64,000 nucleotides of DNA from Aquariibacter albus (lineage in GTDB: Bacteria; Pseudomonadota; Gammaproteobacteria; Burkholderiales; Burkholderiaceae_C). The number at the start of each line of letters is the position of its first letter. Position 1 is the stretch's first letter. Under the pieces are notes generated by a model, which searched no databases, had not been told where the DNA came from, and saw nothing but the letters and a program-made list of their open reading frames with translations. Positions 8,588 to 16,578 of the stretch are shown piece after piece. The translations under genes were made by a program, and so were the position numbers. The DNA lies in the NCBI RefSeq assembly GCF_014145335.1, contig NZ_JACIVI010000001.1, positions 620,001-684,000 of the forward strand. Direction: 5' to 3'.

Positions 8588-9685
8588 CTACGCTCGGCCG
8601 CGAAGTGCGGCGAGCTTGTAGGCGGCGGTTCGCACCGCGCCGTATCCCTGTCGGACCACGGCGCCGGCACCGGCGGCCATGGTTCCTGCTGCGCGGCCAG
8701 TGGCTGCGGCAGCGGCACCCGTGGCCTGGCCTGCGGCGTAGGGCAGGCCGGCACCGGCGCGCACGACGCCGCCGGCTGCGCCCGCGGCTCCGGCACCTCG
8801 CGCAGATGCCGAGCGCATGCCGGAGACCATCATGGCGTTCTGGATCATCTGAATGCCCTGCTGGACTGCCGCGCCGCCAGTGAGGGCAGAGGCGAGGCTC
8901 GGGGCCTGGAAGCAGATGATGGCCATGAGGATCATCAGCACGCAGTAGCGCGTTGCCTCACCCAGGACGTTGAACGTGGCGCCGAGAAAGCCACCGCCGC
9001 TCTGGATCGCAACGAAAATCTGGTTGCCCATGAACGCGCTCAGACCCAGAGCGAAGAACGCAAACCACGTGAGCACTACAGCGTTGAGGACCATCGATAG
9101 CCAGCTATCGAAGAACCGCGCCGTTGGCTTCCAGGCCAGGCAGAGGATGAATAGCGGACCAATCGCAATGACGAACGTCAGGAAGAGCTTCGAGAGGGTG
9201 ACGACAAAGAGCGCGATGCAAAGGAAAACCACTGAGCCGATGGAGAAGACCACTGCTGCGAGCACGAGGTCGAGCCGGAACATGCTCGCCTCCTTCATGA
9301 TGTCTGCGACCTGAGTGCTTGCGTCGTCGTTGAACTTGTCCAGCAAGGCGTAGGGCGTCGTTACCGTGGACGGATCGACCGCCGCAGGCAAGAACGTGGA
9401 CGCCACTCCCATCGCCAGCGAGTTCGCGGTGTCTGCGACGTTGCTGATGTAGAAGCCAGACTGCAGCGCGAAGGCCAAGACCAGACCGATCTTGAAGACC
9501 TTCCACATGAAGGTCGGCAGCGTCTCTGACACCTCATTGCGGAGCACCGCCCAGCCGTAGAGCGCGACCCAAATCGTCATCGCGCTCAGAGCAATCGGAG
9601 CGATCGCAGCCATAAGCGCGGACACCACGCTCAGCACGTACGTGCTGAGCACTGCGTCGAACTGCGAACCGACCCAATTGAACAT
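8588..9685 (-). CDS. virB6: VirB6/TrbL inner-membrane channel protein
   Basis: A 365-residue polytopic protein with several clear hydrophobic segments (about 17-45, 63-85, 145-175, 175-200, 210-230 and 245-270). The central signature includes VIAIGPLFILCLAWKPTARFFDSW, typical of VirB6. The tail is Ala/Gly-rich. VirB6 forms part of the inner-membrane translocation pore. It is 26 bp from virB5 and 15 bp after the small secreted protein gene. Confidence 0.92.
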   Translation of the reverse strand: MFNWVGSQFDAVLSTYVLSVVSALMAAIAPIALSAMTIWVALYGWAVLRNEVSETLPTFMWKVFKIGLVLAFALQSGFYISNVADTANSLAMGVASTFLPAAVDPSTVTTPYALLDKFNDDASTQVADIMKEASMFRLDLVLAAVVFSIGSVVFLCIALFVVTLSKLFLTFVIAIGPLFILCLAWKPTARFFDSWLSMVLNAVVLTWFAFFALGLSAFMGNQIFVAIQSGGGFLGATFNVLGEATRYCVLMILMAIICFQAPSLASALTGGAAVQQGIQMIQNAMMVSGMRSASARGAGAAGAAGGVVRAGAGLPYAAGQATGAAAAATGRAAGTMAAGAGAVVRQGYGAVRTAAYKLAALRGRA

Positions 9686-9700
9686 GGCAATCTCCTGCTC

Positions 9701-10129
9701 CTACTGCACTGCTGAAACCGGCAGGTTCAACGGCGGCCGGGCATTCATGTCAACGCACTTTCCGGCCATGTCGGGGTACTGGCACCAGAGCCAAGCAGTC
9801 CCTCTCTTGGCGATCCAGAGGCGCGAAAGCTTCTGCGTCCCGTAGGTCGATTCGCGACAAGTCGTGGCCCGCGCGAATGGCTCCGTGCACTCACGCAAGC
9901 CGGCAGACGTTTCAACCATGTGCCATGGGCCTGGATGGCACCCAGCATCGGCTGCGCAAGGCTTGGCCTTGCTTGCTGGACCTGTTGTTGGAACCGGAGG
10001 TGTCTCCACCTTCTTGGTCCCATCGGGCATCACCTTGACGGCCTCGTTGCCCTTGACGAACTGGGCGCCGGAGGTGGTGGCGGCGAGTGCCAGCGCGACC
10101 AGCGCGAGGAGATTGCGAACAGTTTTCAT
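9701..10129 (-). CDS. Cysteine-containing secreted protein of the T4SS operon, unknown function
   Basis: A 142-residue protein with a clear Sec signal (MKTVRNLLALVALALAATTSGA). The mature protein starts FVKGNEAVKVMPDGTKKVETPP and has seven Cys residues, suggesting disulfide bonds in the periplasm, plus several Trp. I do not recognise the family. It takes the place where virB5 often sits, between virB4 and virB6, and its start overlaps the virB4 stop by 4 bp, so it is probably translated with the channel genes. It may be a pilus-associated or core accessory protein; this is inference. Confidence 0.75.
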   Translation of the reverse strand: MKTVRNLLALVALALAATTSGAQFVKGNEAVKVMPDGTKKVETPPVPTTGPASKAKPCAADAGCHPGPWHMVETSAGLRECTEPFARATTCRESTYGTQKLSRLWIAKRGTAWLWCQYPDMAGKCVDMNARPPLNLPVSAVQ

Positions 10130-12609
10130 GCGGCTCTCCGGGAGGTACGAAACCTCCGATCCTGAACCTCACGAAGGAGCACGGGAAGCCATTGAAACGG
10201 ATCGTTGCCATGCCGTTCGCGCACGGCATCGAGCAAGGCCACGTTGTCGGTGGTGGCCGAGAGCACGGTGATGAAGTCCTCGAGCCCGGCCAGGTCCAGT
10301 TCGCAGATCGCGCTGGCATGTCCCTGCTTGACCAGGAAGCGCCGGCCGCCCTGCGCGCCGAGGCTGCGCACGATGTCGAACTCGGCCTGCGTCAGGCCGA
10401 AGCCGTCGACGTACTCCTCGCGCACCGCCTCCGGGTTGGCGAGAAAGATCTTGGTCACGCTCTGCTCGATCATCGTGCGGCCGATGGGGTGGCGCAGCAC
10501 GTCGGACGGGCTCTGCGTGTCGAAGATGCCCAGGCCGTTCTGCTTGCGGATCGTCTTCTGCTTCTGCTTGGCGAAGTCGCTGAAGATCTCGTGGTCCAGC
10601 GCCTTCCAAAACTCCGAGATCACGTAGATCAGCCGCTCGCCGTTGACGAGTTCTTCCATCACCTGCAGCAGATACATCATCACCGGCGTGCGGACCTCGG
10701 GCAGGTCGAGGAACTCGGTGGTGTCGAAGCCGATGACATTCGCCGCGTGCAGGTCGAGCAGGCGGTCGTCGGCCTGGTCGAAGACCCAGCCGAGTGCGCC
10801 GCCCTGGCACCAACGGCCGAGCCGCTCGAAGAGGCTGTTTTCGCCCGCCTTGGGCAGGTTCTGCCGCACGGTCGAGAAGCGGCGCAGCGGCGCCGGCATC
10901 ATCGCCACCGCCTTGACGGCATCGGCAATGGCGCGCTCGTCGGCCGGCAGCAGTGGCATCGCCGGCGTTGCGATGCAGGTACGCATCAGCTGCTCCCAGA
11001 ACTGGATGCGTGCCGGGGTCGGCTCGCGCTGCAGCGGGTTGCAGCCGGTGGGCTTGCCGGCTTCGAGGGTGAAGTAGCGGCCACCGAGGGCACGGATCGC
11101 GATCTCGCAGCCACGGTCCAGGTCGAAGAGCACCAGGCGCGGCGCCGGGTCCCACTTGCGCGTGAGCGTCAGCAGGAACATCTCCAGCGTCGTCTTTCCG
11201 ACGCCGGTCGAGCCGATGATCAGCGTGTTGCCTGGCAGCTTCTTGTCGGCCGAGTCCTCGCCTTCGGGGCTGCTGTGCAGGTTCAGGTAGAACGGCTGGC
11301 CCGAGGGCGTGCGCAAGAGTGCCAGCGCCTCGCCCCAGGGGTTGCCGTCGCGCTTGCCGCGCGCGAAGTTGTGGCCGCTGGAGAGCGCCGCGAAGGCGCG
11401 CGAGCTGAGCTTGGCGTCCCGGGGCCGCCACTGCCAATTGCCGGGCATCTGCGCAAACCAGGCGGCATCGGCCACCAGGTCCACCGGCGACATCTGCAGG
11501 CTGGAAGCTTCGCCGACGGCGCCGATGGCCTGGGCCGCCCGGCGCCCGGCGTCGGCCACGTCCTCGCCGAAGACGACCAGGCTGTAGTGGTACTCGCCCA
11601 TGCAGAACTGGCCGTCGCCGAGTTCGTTCAGCGCCACGTCCATCTCGGTGACCTGGCTGGCCACCACGTCGTCGCTGGCGATGAGTTGGTCGCGCTGAAG
11701 TTCGAGCGCACGCATGGCCTCGCGGCGCGGCAGGATCGATAAGCTCTGCGTCTCGATGAACTCGCTGGCCTCGTAGAGCAGCGCGTTGAGGATGCCGGGC
11801 TCGACGGCGTCGGCGTACTCCTTGATGTCCACCAGGGCCGCGTAGCGCCGCTGGTCGCCCTGACGCAGTTCGAGCTTGTCGCCGCCGAAGGACAGGCGTG
11901 CCGTGGGCAGCGTCCGGTACAGCGGCCCGGCGGTCATCGGGATCGGGCGCCAGCAGCCGTTGACCAGGAAGCCCAGGAACTCGGCCACCTCGGAGTAGGT
12001 CCGGCCGCGGTGCTCGCGCGTGCCGAGCAGCTCGGGGCCGAAGCCGCGCAGCACCCGGCCGACCAATGCAGTGCGCTCTTCCATGACGCGCAGTGCCTCG
12101 GCCTGGGCTTCCGCGATGGCCGCACGGGTGCGCTGCGTCGACTGCAGGGCCCGGCTCACCCGGGAGACGTTGGGCCGGTAGACCAGCGTCAGGTAGAGCT
12201 CGTTGCTCATCATTCGGCGCTCGCCGAGCTTGGCTTGGTAGGCCTGGGACAGGTCGCGCGCGAACCCGGGCTGCGCCGGGTCCTGCAGGTTGTCGCTGAC
12301 CACGCGGTGCAGGCGGTGCGTCCACACCGCCCACTGGCCACCAACTAGGTTGCGCAGCAGGCTGCACAGCGCCTCATGCCGTTCGGCGATCTGGTGCTCG
12401 TCGGCGCACTCGAACGCCACGCCGTCAAGCCGCCAGACGCGCAGGTAGTCGCCGCCGCGCGTGATCACGTCATGAGGGCTGACCAGTGACGAGAACGGGA
12501 TGAACCGGGCCAGCGGGTTCTCCGCCTGGACCTGTGCCCAGTGCCGGGGCCTGAAGCCGCTGCGACCGGGCCGCGTGTCGGCGCCGTTGGCCTTAGACAT
12601 GCCAAGCAT
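10126..12609 (-). CDS. virB4: VirB4 T4SS ATPase
   Basis: An 827-residue ATPase that drives pilus assembly and substrate transfer. The CagE/TrbE/VirB4 N-terminal domain occupies roughly residues 30-430. The Walker A motif GSTGVGKTT is at about 466-474, with RLVLFDLDRGCE after it and an RLIYVISEFWKALDHEIF segment in the Walker B region. The ATG at 12609 has GGGGAG 6 nt upstream and is preferred over the ATG 42 bp further up. It overlaps the virB3 end by 17 bp. Confidence 0.95.
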   Translation of the reverse strand: MLGMSKANGADTRPGRSGFRPRHWAQVQAENPLARFIPFSSLVSPHDVITRGGDYLRVWRLDGVAFECADEHQIAERHEALCSLLRNLVGGQWAVWTHRLHRVVSDNLQDPAQPGFARDLSQAYQAKLGERRMMSNELYLTLVYRPNVSRVSRALQSTQRTRAAIAEAQAEALRVMEERTALVGRVLRGFGPELLGTREHRGRTYSEVAEFLGFLVNGCWRPIPMTAGPLYRTLPTARLSFGGDKLELRQGDQRRYAALVDIKEYADAVEPGILNALLYEASEFIETQSLSILPRREAMRALELQRDQLIASDDVVASQVTEMDVALNELGDGQFCMGEYHYSLVVFGEDVADAGRRAAQAIGAVGEASSLQMSPVDLVADAAWFAQMPGNWQWRPRDAKLSSRAFAALSSGHNFARGKRDGNPWGEALALLRTPSGQPFYLNLHSSPEGEDSADKKLPGNTLIIGSTGVGKTTLEMFLLTLTRKWDPAPRLVLFDLDRGCEIAIRALGGRYFTLEAGKPTGCNPLQREPTPARIQFWEQLMRTCIATPAMPLLPADERAIADAVKAVAMMPAPLRRFSTVRQNLPKAGENSLFERLGRWCQGGALGWVFDQADDRLLDLHAANVIGFDTTEFLDLPEVRTPVMMYLLQVMEELVNGERLIYVISEFWKALDHEIFSDFAKQKQKTIRKQNGLGIFDTQSPSDVLRHPIGRTMIEQSVTKIFLANPEAVREEYVDGFGLTQAEFDIVRSLGAQGGRRFLVKQGHASAICELDLAGLEDFITVLSATTDNVALLDAVRERHGNDPFQWLPVLLREVQDRRFRTSRRAA

Positions 12610-12925
12610 CGCGGGCTCCCCGGTAGAGGGTGGGCGCGTAGCTGCGCGCATGCCAGAAGCGGCGGTTGCGGTCGTGAAGGCGCAGCTTCATGGCGACAAA
12701 CATCTGACGGAAGCGCTGGTCGTCCTTGGACGTCACGAAGCGCATCCACAGCAGCGCCGGCACGTAGGCGACCACGACGCCGAGGGCGATCCACCAGCTC
12801 ACCAGGGTGCCGCCCCACATGATCAGCAGCATGCCGGTGCCGAACAGCACCACCAGCGGCACGAGCGGGATGCCCAGCTTCATGGCCGGGCGCGTGGCGC
12901 CCTTGTAGATGGCTTCGCCTTGCAT
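12593..12925 (-). CDS. virB3: VirB3 inner-membrane protein
   Basis: A 110-residue protein starting MQGEAIYKGATRPAMKLGIP, the usual VirB3/TrbD opening, followed by two membrane segments (about 18-38 and 43-60) and a charged C-terminus (RFRQMFVAMKLRLHDRNRRF). Family members help assemble the pilus together with VirB4, whose gene follows with an overlap. VirB3 and VirB4 are separate here rather than fused. Confidence 0.93.
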   Translation of the reverse strand: MQGEAIYKGATRPAMKLGIPLVPLVVLFGTGMLLIMWGGTLVSWWIALGVVVAYVPALLWMRFVTSKDDQRFRQMFVAMKLRLHDRNRRFWHARSYAPTLYRGARDAWHV

Positions 12926-12940
12926 GGTCGCGTCCGGAGT

Positions 12941-13231
12941 TCAGGTCACGATGTAGCTGGCGAAGGCGGCGGCGCCGCCGACGAGCGTGCCGCCGATCAG
13001 CACGTTGGCGACATCGGCCAGGCGGGCGCCCTGGAAGATCATCTTGAAGCCCGCCCAGATGATCGCGATCGTCACCACCGCGATCGAGATCGTCACCAGG
13101 ATGGTGTTGACGTTCGTGACCGTGGTGTTGATCTTGTCGAAGCCCTGGGCGAGCGCGGCCTGCGACAGCAGGGCCGGAACGATGGCGGCCAGGGCCGGCG
13201 CGGCGTGCCGGATTGATGCGAGTGTTCTCAT
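12941..13231 (-). CDS. virB2: VirB2 major pilin
   Basis: A 96-residue pilin precursor. A long signal sequence ends near LSQAALAQ, and the mature protein (about 67 residues) has two hydrophobic helices separated by a short charged loop (GFKMIFQGARLADVANV). The ATG at 13231 has AAGGAG about 5 nt upstream, inside the virB1 tail, and overlaps the virB1 stop. The size and the two-helix layout are typical of VirB2/TrbC pilins. Confidence 0.93.
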   Translation of the reverse strand: MRTLASIRHAAPALAAIVPALLSQAALAQGFDKINTTVTNVNTILVTISIAVVTIAIIWAGFKMIFQGARLADVANVLIGGTLVGGAAAFASYIVT

Positions 13232-13722
13232 AGCTGCTCCTTCAGTTGGGAGGTGGGAACGGCGCGTGCGGCGAACACGACCTTGCGCACGTAGCCGTGG
13301 CGGAAGCCGGTGGCGAAGTTGCCGCTGTAGTAGCAGGACAGTGCCTGCCGCAGGGCCGTCTGATCCGCGGCCTTCGATGCAGTGCCGCTCGCGCGGTCGA
13401 AGCACTCGCCGAGCACCGTCTGCATGGCGGCCAGGTTGGCGCAGGGCTCGAAGGCGGACTCCATGTTCAGGCCGAGTCGCTCGAAGTTGCCGACGTTGAT
13501 CTGGCCCAGGCCGACGCTGAAGTTCCAGCCGCCGTCCTTCAGCGCCTTGGCCGTGGCCAGCGCTTCTTCGCGATTGCGTGGTTGGCGCAGCAGCGCACCA
13601 CCGACCACGCCGATCGCCCACGGATTGAAGGCGCTCTCGACGCTGACCAGAGCCCGCGCCGTGTCGCCATGCACCTGCGGTGCGCAGGCCAGCGCCAGCG
13701 CGAGGAAGACGGAAGCATCCAT
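13228..13722 (-). CDS. virB1: VirB1 lytic transglycosylase
   Basis: A 164-residue SLT-type peptidoglycan lytic transglycosylase that opens the cell wall for the T4SS. The catalytic Glu lies in VSVESAFNPWAIGVV at about residue 29, and the family signature WNFSVGLGQINVGNF follows at about 66-80. The C-terminal LSCYYSGNFATGFRHGYVRKV is also characteristic. The signal sequence is short (MDASVFLALALACAPQVHG). The start at 13722 is the only one that gives a compact family-length protein. Confidence 0.92.
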   Translation of the reverse strand: MDASVFLALALACAPQVHGDTARALVSVESAFNPWAIGVVGGALLRQPRNREEALATAKALKDGGWNFSVGLGQINVGNFERLGLNMESAFEPCANLAAMQTVLGECFDRASGTASKAADQTALRQALSCYYSGNFATGFRHGYVRKVVFAARAVPTSQLKEQL

Positions 13723-13733
13723 GGCCCGATGCC

Positions 13734-14297
13734 TCAGTAGCCCGACTCGGCGACAGGTGCCGGCGGCGGCAGCGCGGCGAACCAGGCAGCGTAGTCGTCG
13801 TCGAACTTGGTGTCCCAGGTGCCGAGCTGCGCCTTGGCGGCCGGGGTGAACTCGGTGACGGTGTCGCCGCCCATGCTCCACCAGGTGCGGGTGAAGGGCG
13901 CCCCGTTGATGTTCACCGTGACGGCGCCGGCGTAGTCGCATGAGTAGATCGGCCCGCTCTCGCCCTCGAACACGCGGGTGTACTGCGGCGGGCAGTAGCT
14001 GGGCGCGCTGGCCCAGGTGTTGTTCGCGGAGTTGCCGGCACCAGCCATCGAGCAGACCGGGAAGGGCTTGCCGCGGGCCAGGTCGCGGTGAAGCTGGTTG
14101 ATCGTCGGAACGCACTCGGGGATCGAGCGCCAGCTCGGCGCGGCGAGGCACAGCAGCACCTTGCAGCCGTCCACGGCGCGAGCCGGCGTGCTCGCGCCGA
14201 AGAGCGCAGCGAACGCCAGAACGACGGCGAAGAAGTGGGCGAGCATGCCCCGCTTGGCAGCGCGGCGTGGCCGGTCTAGAGTGCTGATTGCGTTCAT
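13734..14297 (-). CDS. Secreted protein upstream of virB1, unknown function
   Basis: A 187-residue protein with an N-terminal signal (hydrophobic 20-38, then a likely cut after ARA). The mature start carries a Cys-rich block, VDGCKVLLCLAAPSWRSIPEC, followed by QLHRDLARGKPFPVC. That block recalls small proteins next to lytic transglycosylases in other conjugative elements, but I cannot name the family. It is the first gene of the minus-strand T4SS operon, 11 bp before virB1. AAGGA lies 8 nt before the ATG. A periplasmic role in transfer is inferred from position. Confidence 0.7.
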   Translation of the reverse strand: MNAISTLDRPRRAAKRGMLAHFFAVVLAFAALFGASTPARAVDGCKVLLCLAAPSWRSIPECVPTINQLHRDLARGKPFPVCSMAGAGNSANNTWASAPSYCPPQYTRVFEGESGPIYSCDYAGAVTVNINGAPFTRTWWSMGGDTVTEFTPAAKAQLGTWDTKFDDDYAAWFAALPPPAPVAESGY

Positions 14298-14397
14298 GGC
14301 GGGGTCCTTGGGTAGAGGAGACCGAGGGGCTTCGTGTCAGGGGGCACCACCGCGCCCCGTTCGGAAACTCTAGGTTCCCCACCCACCACTTCACGCG

Positions 14398-15522
14398 ATG
14401 ACTTCGAGCCAAGAATCATCGGATCGAGCGCGCAAGCTGAACAAGCCGCCCGAGATCGAATCCCTCGCGGGGGCCTTCCACCCGCACGCGATCGAGGTGC
14501 AGGACTTCTCGCACTACGCACTCGTCATCGACGTGCGAACGCGGGAGGAATACGAGGACGATCACATCCCCGGTGCGGTGCAGTTTTCGCCGGCAGTGGT
14601 CGGCCAGGGACCACTCGTTACGGGGCACGCCGACGCTCAGAACCGAGCGTTGGCGGCCCAAGACAGCGCAGGTGACGCCGAGTTGCCGGCTTCGCTCGCC
14701 GCGCTTGTTGCGCCGTTGAAGCTGGACCAGGCCATCCTGGTCTACTGTGGACGAGGTGGGCTCGACAGCTTGCCTGTCGCCCGGGCGCTTCGTTGGCGCG
14801 GCTGGAGCGTCGATGTGCTTCCCGGAGGATGGATCAACTACCGCCGCTGGGTGCAGGCCGGCCTGGAGGTCCTGCCCCGGATGGCGACGTTCCGCGTGGT
14901 CGCCACGTCGCTGGGCTGCGAAGCCGACCGCGTCTTGAACGCGATGTCCACCGTTGGCCATCAGGTGCTGAACGTCGAAGCGCTGATGGTGCGGCGGCGT
15001 GGTTCGATCTCGTTCTGTGCAGCGCAGCAACCCTCGCAGGCGTGGTTCGAGAGCCAGTTGCTCCAAAGACTTCGCTCTGTAGATCCGCGTCGACCCGTCT
15101 GGATCGGCGATGTCGAGGCTCAAGTCGGTGAACTGCAGTTGCCAGGTTCGATGGCCGATGCGATCGGCGCAGCGCCAGCAGCTCTGCTGGTGGCGCCGAT
15201 CGAAGAGCGCGTCAATCGGTGGATCGAGGACGAGCCGGCCTGGGCCTCGCCGTCGGATGCAGTCGAAGCGATCGCCTCGTGGAGCCCACCTCCGGAAGGT
15301 CGCTTGATCGAGCGCTGGAGGGATCTGTCCCTGCGCGAACTGGCTGGCTTGGTCGCCAGCGTGCTGACCGACTACCTGGATCGACGGCAATCCGCCAAAC
15401 ACTCGCTACGGAATGCCAAGTCGAATGGACTCGTGCCCCTGGTGGCCGACTCGCTGAAGCAGGACCAACTGGCTCTGGCGGTGCAGGCGTGGCAACCGAT
15501 GCCTGAAGTCGTGGCGACTTAG
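14398..15522 (+). CDS. Rhodanese/MnmH-like protein with a degenerate P-loop
   Basis: A 374-residue protein laid out like MnmH (SelU), the tRNA 2-selenouridine synthase. Residues 36-155 form a rhodanese domain (VIDVRTREEYEDDHIPGAV, then VYCGRGG with a candidate catalytic Cys117, then LPGGWINYRRWV). Residues 165-275 match the second MnmH domain (VLNVEALMVRRRGS, QPSQAWFE, RPVWIGDVEAQVGELQLP, APIEERV). Where MnmH has a GxxGxGKT P-loop, this protein reads ATSLGCEAD (169-177), with no Lys-Thr/Ser pair, so nucleotide binding is probably lost. The gene is divergent from the T4SS operon and overlaps the luxR-type gene by 4 nt at their 3' ends. No good ribosome site is seen before the ATG. Function is unknown. 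Confidence 0.75.
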   Translation: MTSSQESSDRARKLNKPPEIESLAGAFHPHAIEVQDFSHYALVIDVRTREEYEDDHIPGAVQFSPAVVGQGPLVTGHADAQNRALAAQDSAGDAELPASLAALVAPLKLDQAILVYCGRGGLDSLPVARALRWRGWSVDVLPGGWINYRRWVQAGLEVLPRMATFRVVATSLGCEADRVLNAMSTVGHQVLNVEALMVRRRGSISFCAAQQPSQAWFESQLLQRLRSVDPRRPVWIGDVEAQVGELQLPGSMADAIGAAPAALLVAPIEERVNRWIEDEPAWASPSDAVEAIASWSPPPEGRLIERWRDLSLRELAGLVASVLTDYLDRRQSAKHSLRNAKSNGLVPLVADSLKQDQLALAVQAWQPMPEVVAT

Positions 15523-16259
15523 CCAATCAACAGGCCGCACTCGACGGCAAGGCGTGTTGCCAACCGGCGATTGGGCACCCCCAGCTTCATGTTCATGCGC
15601 TGGAAGCGGGAGTTGATCGAACTCTTGCTGACGTTCAGTTCAGCCGCGATGCGCTTGCTGCTGTGGCCTTGATGCTCGTGCCGGAGCAACTCCAGGTCGG
15701 CCTGCGTGATGCGGGCCTTGACGATCAGCTCGCGCCGGATGCGGGCCAGCCACCAGTCGTGCAACTCGGCGGCGAGCAGGCGGGCCCCGAGGCGGAAGCG
15801 GCCGAACCCTTCGCCGTCGAAGAAGCCGGGTTGGGGTGATCCGAGGCAGAGCAGACTGATCCGCGAGTGGCCGGCGCCCGAGTGGGCCGGCACGAGGGCT
15901 GCAGATGCAAAGCCATTCTGCTGGGCCAGCGCAATCACTCGCTGGCCCTCGGCGTCGAGCACCGGCAGTGAACTGGCCGGGATCGGCTCCGAATGGTGCG
16001 CCGCGTAGGCCAGCCATGGGTCGTGGGCGAAGCAGCCGGCCTCAAGGTATCGCTGGCACCAGCCGGGCTCGCACACCAGCATGAAGCGGCAGGTAGAAAG
16101 ATCGGCGTTGTCGCGGATGAAGCTGACGAAGACCGCGTGCTCGGCGCCGAGGGCATGGACGCCATCGACGAGCAGCCCGTGAACCGTGGCCTGGTCCATG
16201 GCTTCGCCAATGCGTTCGGCGATGGCAGCGACGTGATCGGTGTAGTTCGCAGCCGCCAC
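15519..16259 (-). CDS. LuxR-type transcriptional regulator with autoinducer-binding-like domain
   Basis: A 246-residue regulator if it starts at GTG 16259. Residues 1-165 look like an autoinducer-binding domain, with HDPW at 79-82 in the usual place. Residues 185-245 are a LuxR helix-turn-helix (ITQADLELLRHEHQGHSSKRIAAEL, then SKSSINSRFQRMNMKLGVPNRRLA). No LuxI-like synthase is visible, so it is a candidate LuxR solo. An ATG at 16469 is in frame and follows AGGAGG, but the extra 70 residues are Ser/Thr-rich and lie across the 98-residue gene read in another frame, so I reject that start. It may control the transfer genes or its own locus; this is inference. Confidence 0.8.
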   Translation of the reverse strand: MAAANYTDHVAAIAERIGEAMDQATVHGLLVDGVHALGAEHAVFVSFIRDNADLSTCRFMLVCEPGWCQRYLEAGCFAHDPWLAYAAHHSEPIPASSLPVLDAEGQRVIALAQQNGFASAALVPAHSGAGHSRISLLCLGSPQPGFFDGEGFGRFRLGARLLAAELHDWWLARIRRELIVKARITQADLELLRHEHQGHSSKRIAAELNVSKSSINSRFQRMNMKLGVPNRRLATRLAVECGLLIG

Positions 16260-16281
16260 GATCCGCGCCAGCGCCGGGCCC

Positions 16282-16578
16282 TCAGGTTTCGCTGGCGTCG
16301 CTGCTTCGCCAGAGCTCGTCGGCGTCTCGCTTGAGGCTGATGTGGAGCAGCGGGTGCTCGAAGCGGATGGGGTCGTTGTCACACCACCGCCTGAAGTGCT
16401 CCGCGTCCGCGAACTGGACGGACTGCTGCGTTCGCAGCCCACGCCGGGGGATTTCTTCTCGTTCGACATAGAGACCTCCTGCAACGCGTTGTAGGAAGAA
16501 CCGGACTTCCCCCCTCCGGCCTTCGGCGCTCAGGGTTCGAGCGCTCTTTGACGCGGCCCCGTTGGTCGCCGTCCCCAT
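16282..16578 (-). CDS. Small conserved-looking protein of the element, unknown function
   Basis: A 98-residue protein starting at ATG 16578, with AGGAG 7 nt upstream. The core EVRFFLQRVAGGLYVERE, then QSVQFADAEHFRRWCDNDPI and FEHPLLHISLKRD, has balanced composition and amphipathic strands, unlike a random reading frame. I do not recognise a named family. It lies just upstream of the LuxR-type gene on the same strand, 22 bp away, so the two may be cotranscribed. Confidence 0.6.
   Translation of the reverse strand: MGTATNGAASKSARTLSAEGRRGEVRFFLQRVAGGLYVEREEIPRRGLRTQQSVQFADAEHFRRWCDNDPIRFEHPLLHISLKRDADELWRSSDASET

Noticed and set aside
16260-16469. Upstream start for the LuxR-type regulator at 16469
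   Set aside because: The extra residues are low-complexity and lie over a more protein-like small gene in another frame; the AGGAGG is explained by that gene's codons.
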